Source: Alphaproteobacteria bacterium (GTDB taxonomy: Bacteria > Pseudomonadota > Alphaproteobacteria > UBA9655). Taken from it: a stretch of DNA of 64,000 nt. A program made the translations under genes and the position numbers. The notes beneath the pieces were generated by a model, which was given only the letters and a program-made list of their open reading frames with translations, was not told the DNA's origin and did not search any database. Location of the stretch: positions 40,521 through 104,520 of the forward strand of contig JAIEMB010000001.1 in assembly GCA_019752515.1 (NCBI GenBank), read 5' to 3'. Below, piece by piece: positions 25,190 through 33,657 of this stretch; the stretch's first letter is position 1; every line of letters begins with the position of its first letter.

Positions 25190-27124
25190 GTCGGAGTAGG
25201 AACGATGATTACTCACCGCCCCCTCCACAGATCCGGACTGGCGCTCCTAACGCATCCGGCTCTTGCCTCAGGTGATGACGCCCATGCGACGTAAAGGATA
25301 AGGATGATGAATTCCGGGCTTAGGCAACCAGCGATCAATAAGACGAACCATGCGTTCCCAGGTGAGAGTGCTTTTCTTTTGGCCTCTGCGCTTAAGCGTG
25401 TGATGCCAATATCTCCCAATCTGAAACCGAAACACGTACAGCGAGGTCAGATTCGAAGGGACACCAAAATATCGGTTGTACCCTCCAACAACAGACCTCA
25501 ACCACTTCCCAACTTTGGGAATAGGTTCGTGAAACCGTTTGCGCAGTTCGACTTTGACCTCTTGCAGCTTCGCTCGCAATCTCTTCTTGTTGGATCTGCG
25601 GATAACCACAAACATCCCATTGCTTGCCTTCTTCCCCACAATGTGGGTGAATCCAAGAAAGTTAAAACTCTCCGGCCTTCCCAATCCACGTTTGATTCTG
25701 TTATTGATCGCAAACGGACCAAATTCGATCAAACGCGTCTTTTCAGGATGAAGTGTCAGAGAGAACTTCTGGAATCTCGCCTGCAACTCAGTCAGAAACT
25801 GCTTGGCAACTCCAAGATTTTGAAATCCAACAACGAAGTCGTCAGCCCAGCGTACAACAATGATGTCTCCGCCTTTGCGTTTCGTTCTCCATTGCTGAAT
25901 CCACAGATCGAAGGCGTAGTGCAGAAAGATGTTCGACAACAGCGGAGAAATCACCCCGCCTTGGATTGCTCCTTCCTCTCTGCTGTACCATTTCCCGTCC
26001 TCCAGGATCCCCGCGTTGAGCCACTTTCTGATCAGTCTCACAACGCGTTTGTCCGCTATCCTGTGTTCAATAAACTTGATCAACCATTCATGGTTGATGG
26101 TGTCAAAGAACCCTTGGATATCGGCATCCAAAACATGATTCACTTTCTTCGCTTGAAGAGCAACGTACAGCGCATCCAAGCAGTTATGCTGGCTTCGCCC
26201 GGGTCGATATCCATACGAAAATCCGAGAAAGTCTGTCTCGTAGATTGCATTCAATACCATGGTTGCTGCGTATTGAACGATTTTATCCTCCAACACCAAC
26301 ACCCCCAACGGTCTTTGCTTACCGTCAGCTTTGGGTATGTACGTTCTCTTGACTGGCTTTGCTCGATAGGCTCCGCGTTTGACTCTTTGCGCGAGATCTT
26401 CCAGGTTTTCTGTAAGCGTCTCCGCATATTGTCCCCACGTTATTCTATCTATCCCTGTCGCCACGTTTCGTTTGAGGCTGTAGAAGGCCTCTTCAAGTAT
26501 GTCGACCGAATAAATGTGATGCATCAGAGCCATGAACTTCTGCTCTTTATTTTTAACAGCCGCAGCACGTATCCGCTCAAGCGCACTTTGCATCCTCTCC
26601 CGGCCTTGTATCCGGTGGATGTTTTGCTCTCGCAGATTCCCTTTGGCCAGTTGCCTTTTCTCCATTGCCTCCGCGGATCTCAGGACATGTGCGGTCTTGA
26701 AATCCTTGTTCGGCAACTTCGCAGATATTACGCAACTGTCCGACTTCCCATGTTCGTTCATCATTGTATTACGTCCTTAGACTTCCCAATACGTTCCAGC
26801 AGCACCATTGCTCTGGAAGAACATGGGATCTCCCGGTTCTCGCGCGAGTTGTTAGTGCACATGCATGGGGTCTCCGACCCCGTGAGGTCTCGAGAATACT
26901 CGCCCTGTCGTATCCTCGAGTGTTGCCTTCCGCACTCCTTTAGAGCGTCAGCACCTCAGTCCTTTTTAACGAGGCTCAATACCCAGCCTATACACACCAT
27001 TATCAACGCTTCACAGACGAACTTGCGGACGTCTGTGCATGACTCATGTCCAGTGTGGGTGGCTAACCCTTCACTGAGCGGAACTTTCATCCGCAAACTA
27101 ACTCGCCAGTTTATCCCGGCGCAC
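25190..27124 (-). mobile_element. Group II intron, antisense to the tra operon
   Basis: On the minus strand the intron begins GTGCG at 27124 and ends CCGAC at 25190, fitting the GUGYG...AY rule; length 1,935 bases. Domain V lies at 25230-25262 (minus strand GAGCCGGATGCG...AGTCCGGATC). The RT ORF ends 5' of domain V, as expected for domain IV. The flanks rejoin as traB stop, CAG, then AAAGGA and the traV ATG, so insertion was just upstream of the traV ribosome site. Being antisense it cannot splice from tra mRNA. Confidence 0.9.
25268..26764 (-). CDS. ltrA: Group II intron reverse transcriptase/maturase (no endonuclease domain)
   Basis: 498 residues. RT motifs: VKRTYIPKADGKQRPLGV, ILDADIQGFFDTINHEWL-type D box, EGAIQGGVISPLLSNIFLHY, and the active site VRWADDFVVG, where the usual YADD reads WADD. 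The maturase X domain follows, and the protein ends at residue 498 without the HNH endonuclease found in the other two intron proteins here. It would aid splicing and retrohoming of its own intron. Confidence 0.93.
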   Translation of the reverse strand: MMNEHGKSDSCVISAKLPNKDFKTAHVLRSAEAMEKRQLAKGNLREQNIHRIQGRERMQSALERIRAAAVKNKEQKFMALMHHIYSVDILEEAFYSLKRNVATGIDRITWGQYAETLTENLEDLAQRVKRGAYRAKPVKRTYIPKADGKQRPLGVLVLEDKIVQYAATMVLNAIYETDFLGFSYGYRPGRSQHNCLDALYVALQAKKVNHVLDADIQGFFDTINHEWLIKFIEHRIADKRVVRLIRKWLNAGILEDGKWYSREEGAIQGGVISPLLSNIFLHYAFDLWIQQWRTKRKGGDIIVVRWADDFVVGFQNLGVAKQFLTELQARFQKFSLTLHPEKTRLIEFGPFAINNRIKRGLGRPESFNFLGFTHIVGKKASNGMFVVIRRSNKKRLRAKLQEVKVELRKRFHEPIPKVGKWLRSVVGGYNRYFGVPSNLTSLYVFRFQIGRYWHHTLKRRGQKKSTLTWERMVRLIDRWLPKPGIHHPYPLRRMGVIT

Positions 27125-27137
27125 AAAGGAAAAAAAT

Positions 27138-27461
27138 ATGCTTCAATTTCAAAAAAAAATAAATATAAAACCTAATTATCTTAGAAACCTATCTGTAATA
27201 CTGCTCTCTGCAACACTGTCTTTCTGCCTACAAGGATGTATGGGTGTTTATGAAGGAGGGTTTGAGTGTCCTCCAGGAGAAGGGGTAGGATGTAAGTCGA
27301 TCTCTGAGGTTAATCAAATGGTGGAGCATGGAGAGCTACCCAAAAAACAAAATGAGACTCAACCATCCTGCCAACAATGTAATTCGAATCCTGACTTTCT
27401 GCAGAGTCCTTCTGAAGAGCCACTTATTTGGTATTCTCCTTGGGTCTGGGAGGACGCATAG
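27138..27461 (+). CDS. traV: TraV, outer-membrane lipoprotein of the T4SS core
   Basis: 107 residues with a lipobox (SFCLQGC) and the TraV cysteine motif FECPPGEGVGCKSISEVN. The AAAGGA ribosome site lies directly next to the intron boundary. TAG-GTG overlap with traC. Confidence 0.92.
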   Translation: MLQFQKKINIKPNYLRNLSVILLSATLSFCLQGCMGVYEGGFECPPGEGVGCKSISEVNQMVEHGELPKKQNETQPSCQQCNSNPDFLQSPSEEPLIWYSPWVWEDA

Positions 27462-29953
27462 TGCACAATTTTCTTTCTCAAAAGATTAAGGAAGGAAAGC
27501 GGCCATTTGGGACAACGTCTTCAACCCTCAAACTGGCGAATGAGTTTCTCTTTCCTTATGGCTTGAGTGAGATGCTTCCCTATCGTAGCTTTGATTCTGA
27601 AACCCAGCTTTTTTTAAACCGTGCAAGTGTTGGGTTTGTGCTTGAAACTCTTCCTTTAGTGGGATGTGGAGAGAAAGTTCCAAGGCAATTGACAGGAATA
27701 TTCCAACATGCATTGCCTTTAGGGTCAAATCTCCAGTGCCTTCTGATTGCAAGCTCTCATATCGACCCCTGGCTTAAGACATGGGAGCAAGCAAGATATG
27801 ATCTGACTTTAAGTGAGATCTCATTAAATGAGTCCTTTAAGGACGTGTCTTTAAAGGACCGTTCGGAGGTTTTAAAAGAGCTAGCCAAAGAGAGATGCTC
27901 AGCTTTTAGAAACCATGCAGCTATTAGAACATTCCGCCTTTTAATTTCTTACAGTGAACCCCATACAACCTTTAAATCCTTTGAAGACATGCTGGCTTTG
28001 CAAGAGCAATTGGTCACAACCCTGAAAGGATGGAAGCTTCCTGTTAAAGTATGGCAGGCGGAAGATTTAATATCTGGGCTTGATGAACTTCTTAATCCAA
28101 CGGAACGGTTGGTTGGAAATCATGAGTCTCTCTGGAATCCTCATGAAAGCTTGTCACGACAAAGTATGTGTCCTGCAACTCGAATCAAGATAGAGCCTTC
28201 TCGCTTGGCTTTTGGAGAAGAAGAGCGCGCCCTTCGTCTTTATACAACACGTCTTTTACCCCCTCTTTGGCAACAAGGTGCCATGGGATACCTCATTGGA
28301 GATCCCTTTGAAGAATTCTTAAGACTTAATGGAGGATTTTTCCTCTCCTACGGGGTGCATATTTGCAATGAAAAGACCCTTAAAACCAAGATGCTTGCCA
28401 AATGTGGCAACGTGGAAAAGCAAGCGGCTAGCCCTATTGCAAAGTATGTACCTTCCCTCAAAAAGGAAGCGGAAGAATGGACGTATGTACGAGAGAAGTT
28501 CGAAGAAGGACAACGACTGGTGCGTACCCGTTTTCAGGTAGGATTGTTGAATTCTCCTGATCAAATGGCTCGAGAGGAGCAAACACTTTTTAATCTTTAT
28601 CGTTCTCAACGTTGGGAGCTGGTCTTGGATAAGTATCTGCAACTCCCCTCATTTCTCAGTTGCCTTCCCATGACGTGGGGAGAAGGAGCAGCTGAAGATA
28701 GTCGCCTCTTTCAGAAAACAAAAACCACACTCAGCCATGAACCCTCCAATCTCATGCCTATTCAAGGAGAATGGCACGGAACGAGATCACCCGGCATGAT
28801 GTTAGTAGGACGTCGGGGACAGATTTTTTATTGGTCGCCCTTTGATAATAATGAAGGGAATTATAATACCTGTGTTGTTGGACGGTCAGGTTCTGGAAAG
28901 TCTGTTTTTATGCAAGAGCTGATGACCAGCATGTTGGGAATGGGGGGACGAGTCTTTGTTTTAGATGTGGGAAGATCTTTTGAAAAAACGGTCAAGCTTC
29001 TTAAAGGAACGTTTATGGAGTTTTCTACTCATTCTCCTATTTGCATTAATCCTTTTTCTTCCATCCCCTCCAATGATGTAGAAGCAGCTTCTGATGGATT
29101 GGCCATGCTCAAACCTATTCTCTCCTTAATGGCAGCTCCTAAGGAAGGGACAACGGATCTAGAAGATACGTACCTTGAACAAGCTCTCCAAGACGCATGG
29201 AACAAAAAACAAAATGCAGCCACTATTGCTGATGTAGCTAGCTTTCTTTTAAAGGACGGTGATCCCGTAGCTATTAAATTAGGGAAACGACTTTATTCTT
29301 ACACAGAACAAAGAAGTTATGGCCGATTCTTTAACGGAAAAGCCAATATTGATCTTTCTGATAATCTTGTTGTTGTCGAAATGGAAGAATTGAAGGAACG
29401 GAAAGATCTTCAATCTGTCATTGTCCAAATGGTCATTCTTCAAATTACGAACTCCATTTATATGGGAGACCGGAAAACACCCTCCTGCCTCATTTTAGAT
29501 GAAGCCTGGGACATGCTTCGTGGAAAGCAATCAGGTGTTTTTATTGAGACAGCTGCAAGGCGATTAAGAAAGTATTACGGAGGGCTCATTGTCGGAACTC
29601 AATCTATCAATGACTTTTATGCAACCCCTGGAGCTCAAGCCGCCTTTGATAACTCAGACTGGATGTGCCTTCTGTCACAAAAAGATGAATCCATCGAAAT
29701 GCTTAAAAGCTCTAAACACCTCTCTATGGATCCAAGCATGGAGCGTACACTCCGCTCTCTTCACACAGAGCAAGGTAAATACGCCGAAATCATGATTAAG
29801 GGACCCAAAAGCTTTGCTGTAGGAAGATTATTCCTCGATGACTTCTCAAAAGTTCTCTACTCAACAAAAGCAGAGGAATTTACAGCTGTTCAAAGTCTGG
29901 TGAATCAAGGTTTCAGCCTGAAAGAGGCTATTCAGAAAGTCAGTAGTCAATAA
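27461..29953 (+). CDS. traC: TraC, T4SS assembly ATPase (VirB4 family)
   Basis: GTG 27461 is preferred: it overlaps the traV stop (TAGTG) and has GGAGG eight bases upstream, while the TTG at 27428 lies inside traV. 830 residues with Walker A GRSGSGKS at ~474 and Walker B CLILDEAWDML at ~675. Powers pilus assembly at the inner membrane. Complete in length compared with the F homologue. Confidence 0.95.
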   Translation: MHNFLSQKIKEGKRPFGTTSSTLKLANEFLFPYGLSEMLPYRSFDSETQLFLNRASVGFVLETLPLVGCGEKVPRQLTGIFQHALPLGSNLQCLLIASSHIDPWLKTWEQARYDLTLSEISLNESFKDVSLKDRSEVLKELAKERCSAFRNHAAIRTFRLLISYSEPHTTFKSFEDMLALQEQLVTTLKGWKLPVKVWQAEDLISGLDELLNPTERLVGNHESLWNPHESLSRQSMCPATRIKIEPSRLAFGEEERALRLYTTRLLPPLWQQGAMGYLIGDPFEEFLRLNGGFFLSYGVHICNEKTLKTKMLAKCGNVEKQAASPIAKYVPSLKKEAEEWTYVREKFEEGQRLVRTRFQVGLLNSPDQMAREEQTLFNLYRSQRWELVLDKYLQLPSFLSCLPMTWGEGAAEDSRLFQKTKTTLSHEPSNLMPIQGEWHGTRSPGMMLVGRRGQIFYWSPFDNNEGNYNTCVVGRSGSGKSVFMQELMTSMLGMGGRVFVLDVGRSFEKTVKLLKGTFMEFSTHSPICINPFSSIPSNDVEAASDGLAMLKPILSLMAAPKEGTTDLEDTYLEQALQDAWNKKQNAATIADVASFLLKDGDPVAIKLGKRLYSYTEQRSYGRFFNGKANIDLSDNLVVVEMEELKERKDLQSVIVQMVILQITNSIYMGDRKTPSCLILDEAWDMLRGKQSGVFIETAARRLRKYYGGLIVGTQSINDFYATPGAQAAFDNSDWMCLLSQKDESIEMLKSSKHLSMDPSMERTLRSLHTEQGKYAEIMIKGPKSFAVGRLFLDDFSKVLYSTKAEEFTAVQSLVNQGFSLKEAIQKVSSQ

Positions 29954-29973
29954 GTCGTACAGGAAAGTAAATC

Positions 29974-30495
29974 ATGAGTAACATCGATCAGCAAACAGAA
30001 CCTAACAATCAAAATAAAAAGCTCATAAAATGGGGCTTAGGGGTTGGAGGTTTCATGGCCGCAGGCTGTTGGTTCACAACCTATACACAGCTCCTAGAAG
30101 TTGCTTCCGAGAGCTTAGAGGATGTTCACTATATTTTTGTCCATAAAAGTTCCTCAATTAAACGAGGAGATATTGTTTTGATTCAAGGGCACACCCCTCA
30201 GTATGTAGGAGAAAAGCTGTTTACCAAACGCGTTATAGGACTTCCTGGCGATCACATTACAAAAACGAAAAAAGGACTAAAAGTAAAAGCTAAAAACTCC
30301 TCCGTGTCTACCACCTTTCCTCTTCTTGATGAAACAAAAGAAGGACAAACCCTCACACCTCTTCCCCTTCAAAGTGTTCCTGAGGGCTACCTTTTCGTCA
30401 TAGGCGATCATCCTCGCAGCTTTGATTCACGTTATGAAGAATTTGGTCTTGTTTCAGTAGAGAAGATATGGGGAAAGGGGATTTTCACATGGTGA
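29974..30495 (+). CDS. S26-family signal peptidase of the conjugation system (TrhF/TraF type)
   Basis: 173 residues, one N-terminal transmembrane segment (~19-38). Signal-peptidase boxes: candidate Ser47 in SESLED, where the usual SxP proline is missing; Lys85 in TKRVIGLPGD; and GDHPRSFDSRYEEFG. Such peptidases mature pilins or other T4SS parts. It replaces TrbI at this position in many non-F relatives. Confidence 0.85.
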   Translation: MSNIDQQTEPNNQNKKLIKWGLGVGGFMAAGCWFTTYTQLLEVASESLEDVHYIFVHKSSSIKRGDIVLIQGHTPQYVGEKLFTKRVIGLPGDHITKTKKGLKVKAKNSSVSTTFPLLDETKEGQTLTPLPLQSVPEGYLFVIGDHPRSFDSRYEEFGLVSVEKIWGKGIFTW

Positions 30496-30571
30496 AAATA
30501 GTGTTCAGTGCGCAGTATTTAGTGTTCATATTAGTATCTGAATCAAACAATCAAGAGCAAAGTGGAAAGCC

Positions 30572-31234
30572 ATGAGAACCTTTGTTTTCCTTACTTTTTT
30601 CCTGATCACTGAATGCTATACACTGAGCACTGGCCACGCGCGTGACCTGGGGACCCATGGTGTTATCTATTCCATTGAAGAGGAAGATCCCATCATTCTC
30701 ATTCAAAGCAAGTTAAAGCGCATGGAAGAAAGGGGAGAACTGGAACGCCATCATCAAGAACTTCAGCAGAAAGCAAAAGCGGCAATTGAACATCCAAAAC
30801 CTGTGGAAGGTATAACCAAAGCTCGTGAAAGTCGTGTAGCGTATTATGACCCAACCTACGAGGTATCAGAAGATATCAAAGATCATACGGGGCGGGTTTT
30901 TTATAAAAAAGGCGCAAAAATTAATCCTCTTGAAACAGTTAGCCTCTCTCAGAGTTTGTTGTTTTTTGATGGAGATGATGAGGAACAGGTTGCTTTTGCA
31001 AGAGAGAAGTTAAAGGAAAGTTCTCTCAAACTAATCCTTGTTAAAGGAGCTCCTTTAACTCTTTCAGAACACATAAAGGTTCCTGTTTATTTTGATCAGG
31101 CAGGTCTCCTTACCAAGAAACTTGGGATTGGCAATGTACCTGCTTTAGTGACACAGGAAGAGAAACAGTTGCGAATTGAAGAAATCCTTCTCTCTTCCTT
31201 AAAATCAGAATCCAAAGAAGGCAAAAACAGATGA
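30572..31234 (+). CDS. traW: TraW, pilus assembly protein
   Basis: 220 residues with a signal peptide. It carries the TraW pattern (RDLGTHGVIYSIEEEDPI, LLFFDGDDEEQVAFA, VPVYFDQAGLLTKKLGI, VPALVTQE). Periplasmic; works with TraU and TrbC in pilus extension. Upstream, 30500-30530 contains a short repeat also found near 35,540. Confidence 0.92.
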   Translation: MRTFVFLTFFLITECYTLSTGHARDLGTHGVIYSIEEEDPIILIQSKLKRMEERGELERHHQELQQKAKAAIEHPKPVEGITKARESRVAYYDPTYEVSEDIKDHTGRVFYKKGAKINPLETVSLSQSLLFFDGDDEEQVAFAREKLKESSLKLILVKGAPLTLSEHIKVPVYFDQAGLLTKKLGIGNVPALVTQEEKQLRIEEILLSSLKSESKEGKNR

Positions 31235-31617
31235 ATTCTTCCTTTTCTCTTTTGAGCAGCATTTTACAAATGGATTGGGTTGCAATCTGCTCAGACCTTC
31301 AAGCTCATCCCAAAGAAATCCATAAAAACAGGAGCCATCCCAAAAAACTAAAACTTAACATCCGATCAGAAAATAAAAAGTACTCTGAATGGTCTGAAAA
31401 AGGATCACTTGGTTCTACTGAGTCATTTGACGTTAATGAAGGAAACAAAGAAGAGACATCACCTAAAAGCTTTTTCCCTTGTGAAAAAATAAGGTTTAAG
31501 AGATCATTTAACATACATTGTTTTCTCCTTTTTATTGTTAGTTCTTCTAGTGCGAACAGAAAACACCTGAAATATTACCAGCAATCTTCCTCCTCATTCT
31601 CAGGAGGAGAGGTCTAA
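31231..31617 (+). CDS. Unknown ORF between traW and traU
   Basis: 128 residues, ATGA overlap with traW and TAATG overlap with traU, so it is translationally placed. No family recognised. Its DNA near 31509 (TTTAACATACATTGTT) matches the traU leader region near 32040 (TTTAAACATACATTGTT), suggesting a partial internal duplication. It may be a relic of a duplicated traU 5' region. Confidence 0.4.
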   Translation: MNSSFSLLSSILQMDWVAICSDLQAHPKEIHKNRSHPKKLKLNIRSENKKYSEWSEKGSLGSTESFDVNEGNKEETSPKSFFPCEKIRFKRSFNIHCFLLFIVSSSSANRKHLKYYQQSSSSFSGGEV

Positions 31618-33035
31618 TGAACAGCCTCTCCTACTTGGCTTCTTCAACATTCATCCATCGAAAGGGTTCTTTTTTACTCCTTTTTTTGTCTGATTTTAAG
31701 ATTTTAAAATGGTTTTCTAAGAAGGAAGGCATAGGTTTATGTGCTTCTCGATTTTCTTCTTTGCTTGGCATGGAAAAGAATACAAATAATTTCTGCCAAA
31801 ATCTCCAAACTCTTTGGGGACAGCAGTACGTATATAAAATCCATACTAAAACACAAAAGATAAATAAAGCATCAAAGGAAATAAGAACCTGCCAAGCCGT
31901 AGAAATTGACGAGTTCTCTGCCTACTCAAGGCCTTCCTCTAGAAAAGGTCTCGTTGTAGCTAATGCAAAGGAAGATAAAAAAGAAAGAGAAGATAAAAAG
32001 AATAAGGTAGAAAGAAAAGGAAAGACGCGCAAAAAAGTTTTAAACATACATTGTTGCCTCCTGATTGTAATGGTTTTTATTGTTTTTTTTAGTCCTGTTT
32101 CTCGAATTCAAGCTTGTTCTGGAAGGTTTGTCAACCCCGTAACAGATATCTGTTGGTCATGCCTTTTTCCTATCTCCATTGGCCCTATAAAAGTAAGTGG
32201 TGGTGGGCGAGAAGATACAGAAAATCCCTATCAAATTCCTTGCGTGTGTCCAAGAGCTCCTTATTTTGGCATTCCCGTGGGATTTTGGGAACCAGCACGA
32301 CTTGTGGACGTAACAAGAGTTCCCTTCTGTATGGTCAGTATGGGGGGCCTTAAAATGGGGAATAGTTTCATCAATTATGGGATTCATGGGGCCAATGGTG
32401 AACGTAGAACCCAAAATAGCTTTTATCAAGTTCATTGGTATGTGTATCCCGTTATTTATTGGCTTGAGCTTCTTGTTGATTTCTTGTGTTTGGAGGCTCA
32501 AAGTTTTGATGTAGCCTATCTTACAGAGTTTGATCCTTTATGGAATGCAGATGAGCTTTCTTTCATTTTAAATCCAGAAGCGGTGCTTTTTGGCAATCCT
32601 ATTGCACAAGCGGCTTGTGCCGCAGATTGTGCAGCAGCAACAGCTGGATTTCCTCTTAATCCTCTTTTTTGGTGTGGGGGATGTCAGGGAAGTCTTTATC
32701 CCTTTACAGGTAATAATGCAGCTCACAATGGAGGAGTTCAGTCTAGTCTTTTGATGGTGCAGCGCATGATAGCCAAGCTTCATCGAGAACTGCTTTTATT
32801 AGGTACAAGCGGTATAACAAATGCCGAAATCTGTCAGAAATATCCCTTACCCATCATCAAGAAGAGCCAATACAAAACCCAGATGACCTATCCCCGCCCT
32901 ACCACACGGGGCCCCATGGCCTGTAATCCTTTAGGGCGTACGGAAGTTATTTGGGGAACAGGACGCGAATTTCCTTACAAAGGGGAAGATTTTGGCTATC
33001 TGATTTGGAGAAAGAGGAACTGTTGTGCGCTTTGA
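31617..33035 (+). CDS. traU: TraU with a ~150-residue N-terminal extension
   Basis: The TraU body starts at the signal-peptide-like LLIVMVFIVFFSP, followed by ACSGRFVNPVTDICWSC, and includes many conserved cysteines, VHWYVYPVIYWLELL and FFDL-like motifs; F TraU is ~330 residues. The frame extends upstream to ATG 31617, which has a strong GGAGAGG site, giving 472 residues. The extension is basic and not TraU-like, and would put the signal sequence inside the chain. An internal start, perhaps near the leader, is the alternative. Confidence 0.85.
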   Translation: MNSLSYLASSTFIHRKGSFLLLFLSDFKILKWFSKKEGIGLCASRFSSLLGMEKNTNNFCQNLQTLWGQQYVYKIHTKTQKINKASKEIRTCQAVEIDEFSAYSRPSSRKGLVVANAKEDKKEREDKKNKVERKGKTRKKVLNIHCCLLIVMVFIVFFSPVSRIQACSGRFVNPVTDICWSCLFPISIGPIKVSGGGREDTENPYQIPCVCPRAPYFGIPVGFWEPARLVDVTRVPFCMVSMGGLKMGNSFINYGIHGANGERRTQNSFYQVHWYVYPVIYWLELLVDFLCLEAQSFDVAYLTEFDPLWNADELSFILNPEAVLFGNPIAQAACAADCAAATAGFPLNPLFWCGGCQGSLYPFTGNNAAHNGGVQSSLLMVQRMIAKLHRELLLLGTSGITNAEICQKYPLPIIKKSQYKTQMTYPRPTTRGPMACNPLGRTEVIWGTGREFPYKGEDFGYLIWRKRNCCAL

Positions 33036-33657
33036 GTTCATTGATTTTATTTATTTTATATCTCTTTTAGGATTGCCCGTTACGGCTTCCTGTCAGTCTT
33101 ACATAAGCGAAATTCATGATCTTCAGAAGGAATCATTTAAAAAAATTGAGCGCTTGCACCAAGATGAAAGCTTTCAGCACTTTGTTACGAAACTCCAAGA
33201 TAGAGCTCTTGCGCCACATGCTCAGCACGCACAATCCCAAAGATCAAACGAGCTTTATATCTTTGTTTCCTTCTCCATAGGTGAGAAAGCGCTTCTGAAC
33301 TTGGCTCAAGAGGCCAAGCGATTTGGTGCAACTCTTGTGTTGCGAGGTTTCAAAGACAGGAGCTATTTTAAGACAGCTCAAGCTCTGCAACAAATTATTC
33401 AAGAAACGGGTCAAGGATTTATGATTGATCCTGAACTTTTTTCTCTCTTTGCGGTTACGGCAGTTCCTACCTATGTCTTGAGCAAGCCTTTCCCCTTCAA
33501 TTTTCCAGAGGTTACACAAACGCCCCTTCATGATCGTCTCCAGGGATATGTGAGTGTTTTCTATGCTTTGAGTGCTTTTGCAAAAGAGGGAAGTCTCAAA
33601 AAAGAGGCAAACTCTCTCTTAGAAAACGCATCCTTAGAAAACGGCAGATCAAAATGA
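33025..33657 (+). CDS. trbC: TrbC, type-F pilus assembly protein
   Basis: 210 residues from GTG 33025 (GAGG eight bases upstream) inside the traU end. Signal peptide, then the TrbC thioredoxin-like core (LYIFVSFSIGEKALLNLA, LVLRGFKDRSYFKTA, MIDPELFSLFAVTAVPTYV). Confidence 0.9.
   Translation: MRFEFIDFIYFISLLGLPVTASCQSYISEIHDLQKESFKKIERLHQDESFQHFVTKLQDRALAPHAQHAQSQRSNELYIFVSFSIGEKALLNLAQEAKRFGATLVLRGFKDRSYFKTAQALQQIIQETGQGFMIDPELFSLFAVTAVPTYVLSKPFPFNFPEVTQTPLHDRLQGYVSVFYALSAFAKEGSLKKEANSLLENASLENGRSK

Noticed and set aside
25304..27175. 623-residue plus-strand ORF
   Set aside because: It is the antisense of the group II intron RT; no domain is recognisable and the RT on the other strand has all motifs.
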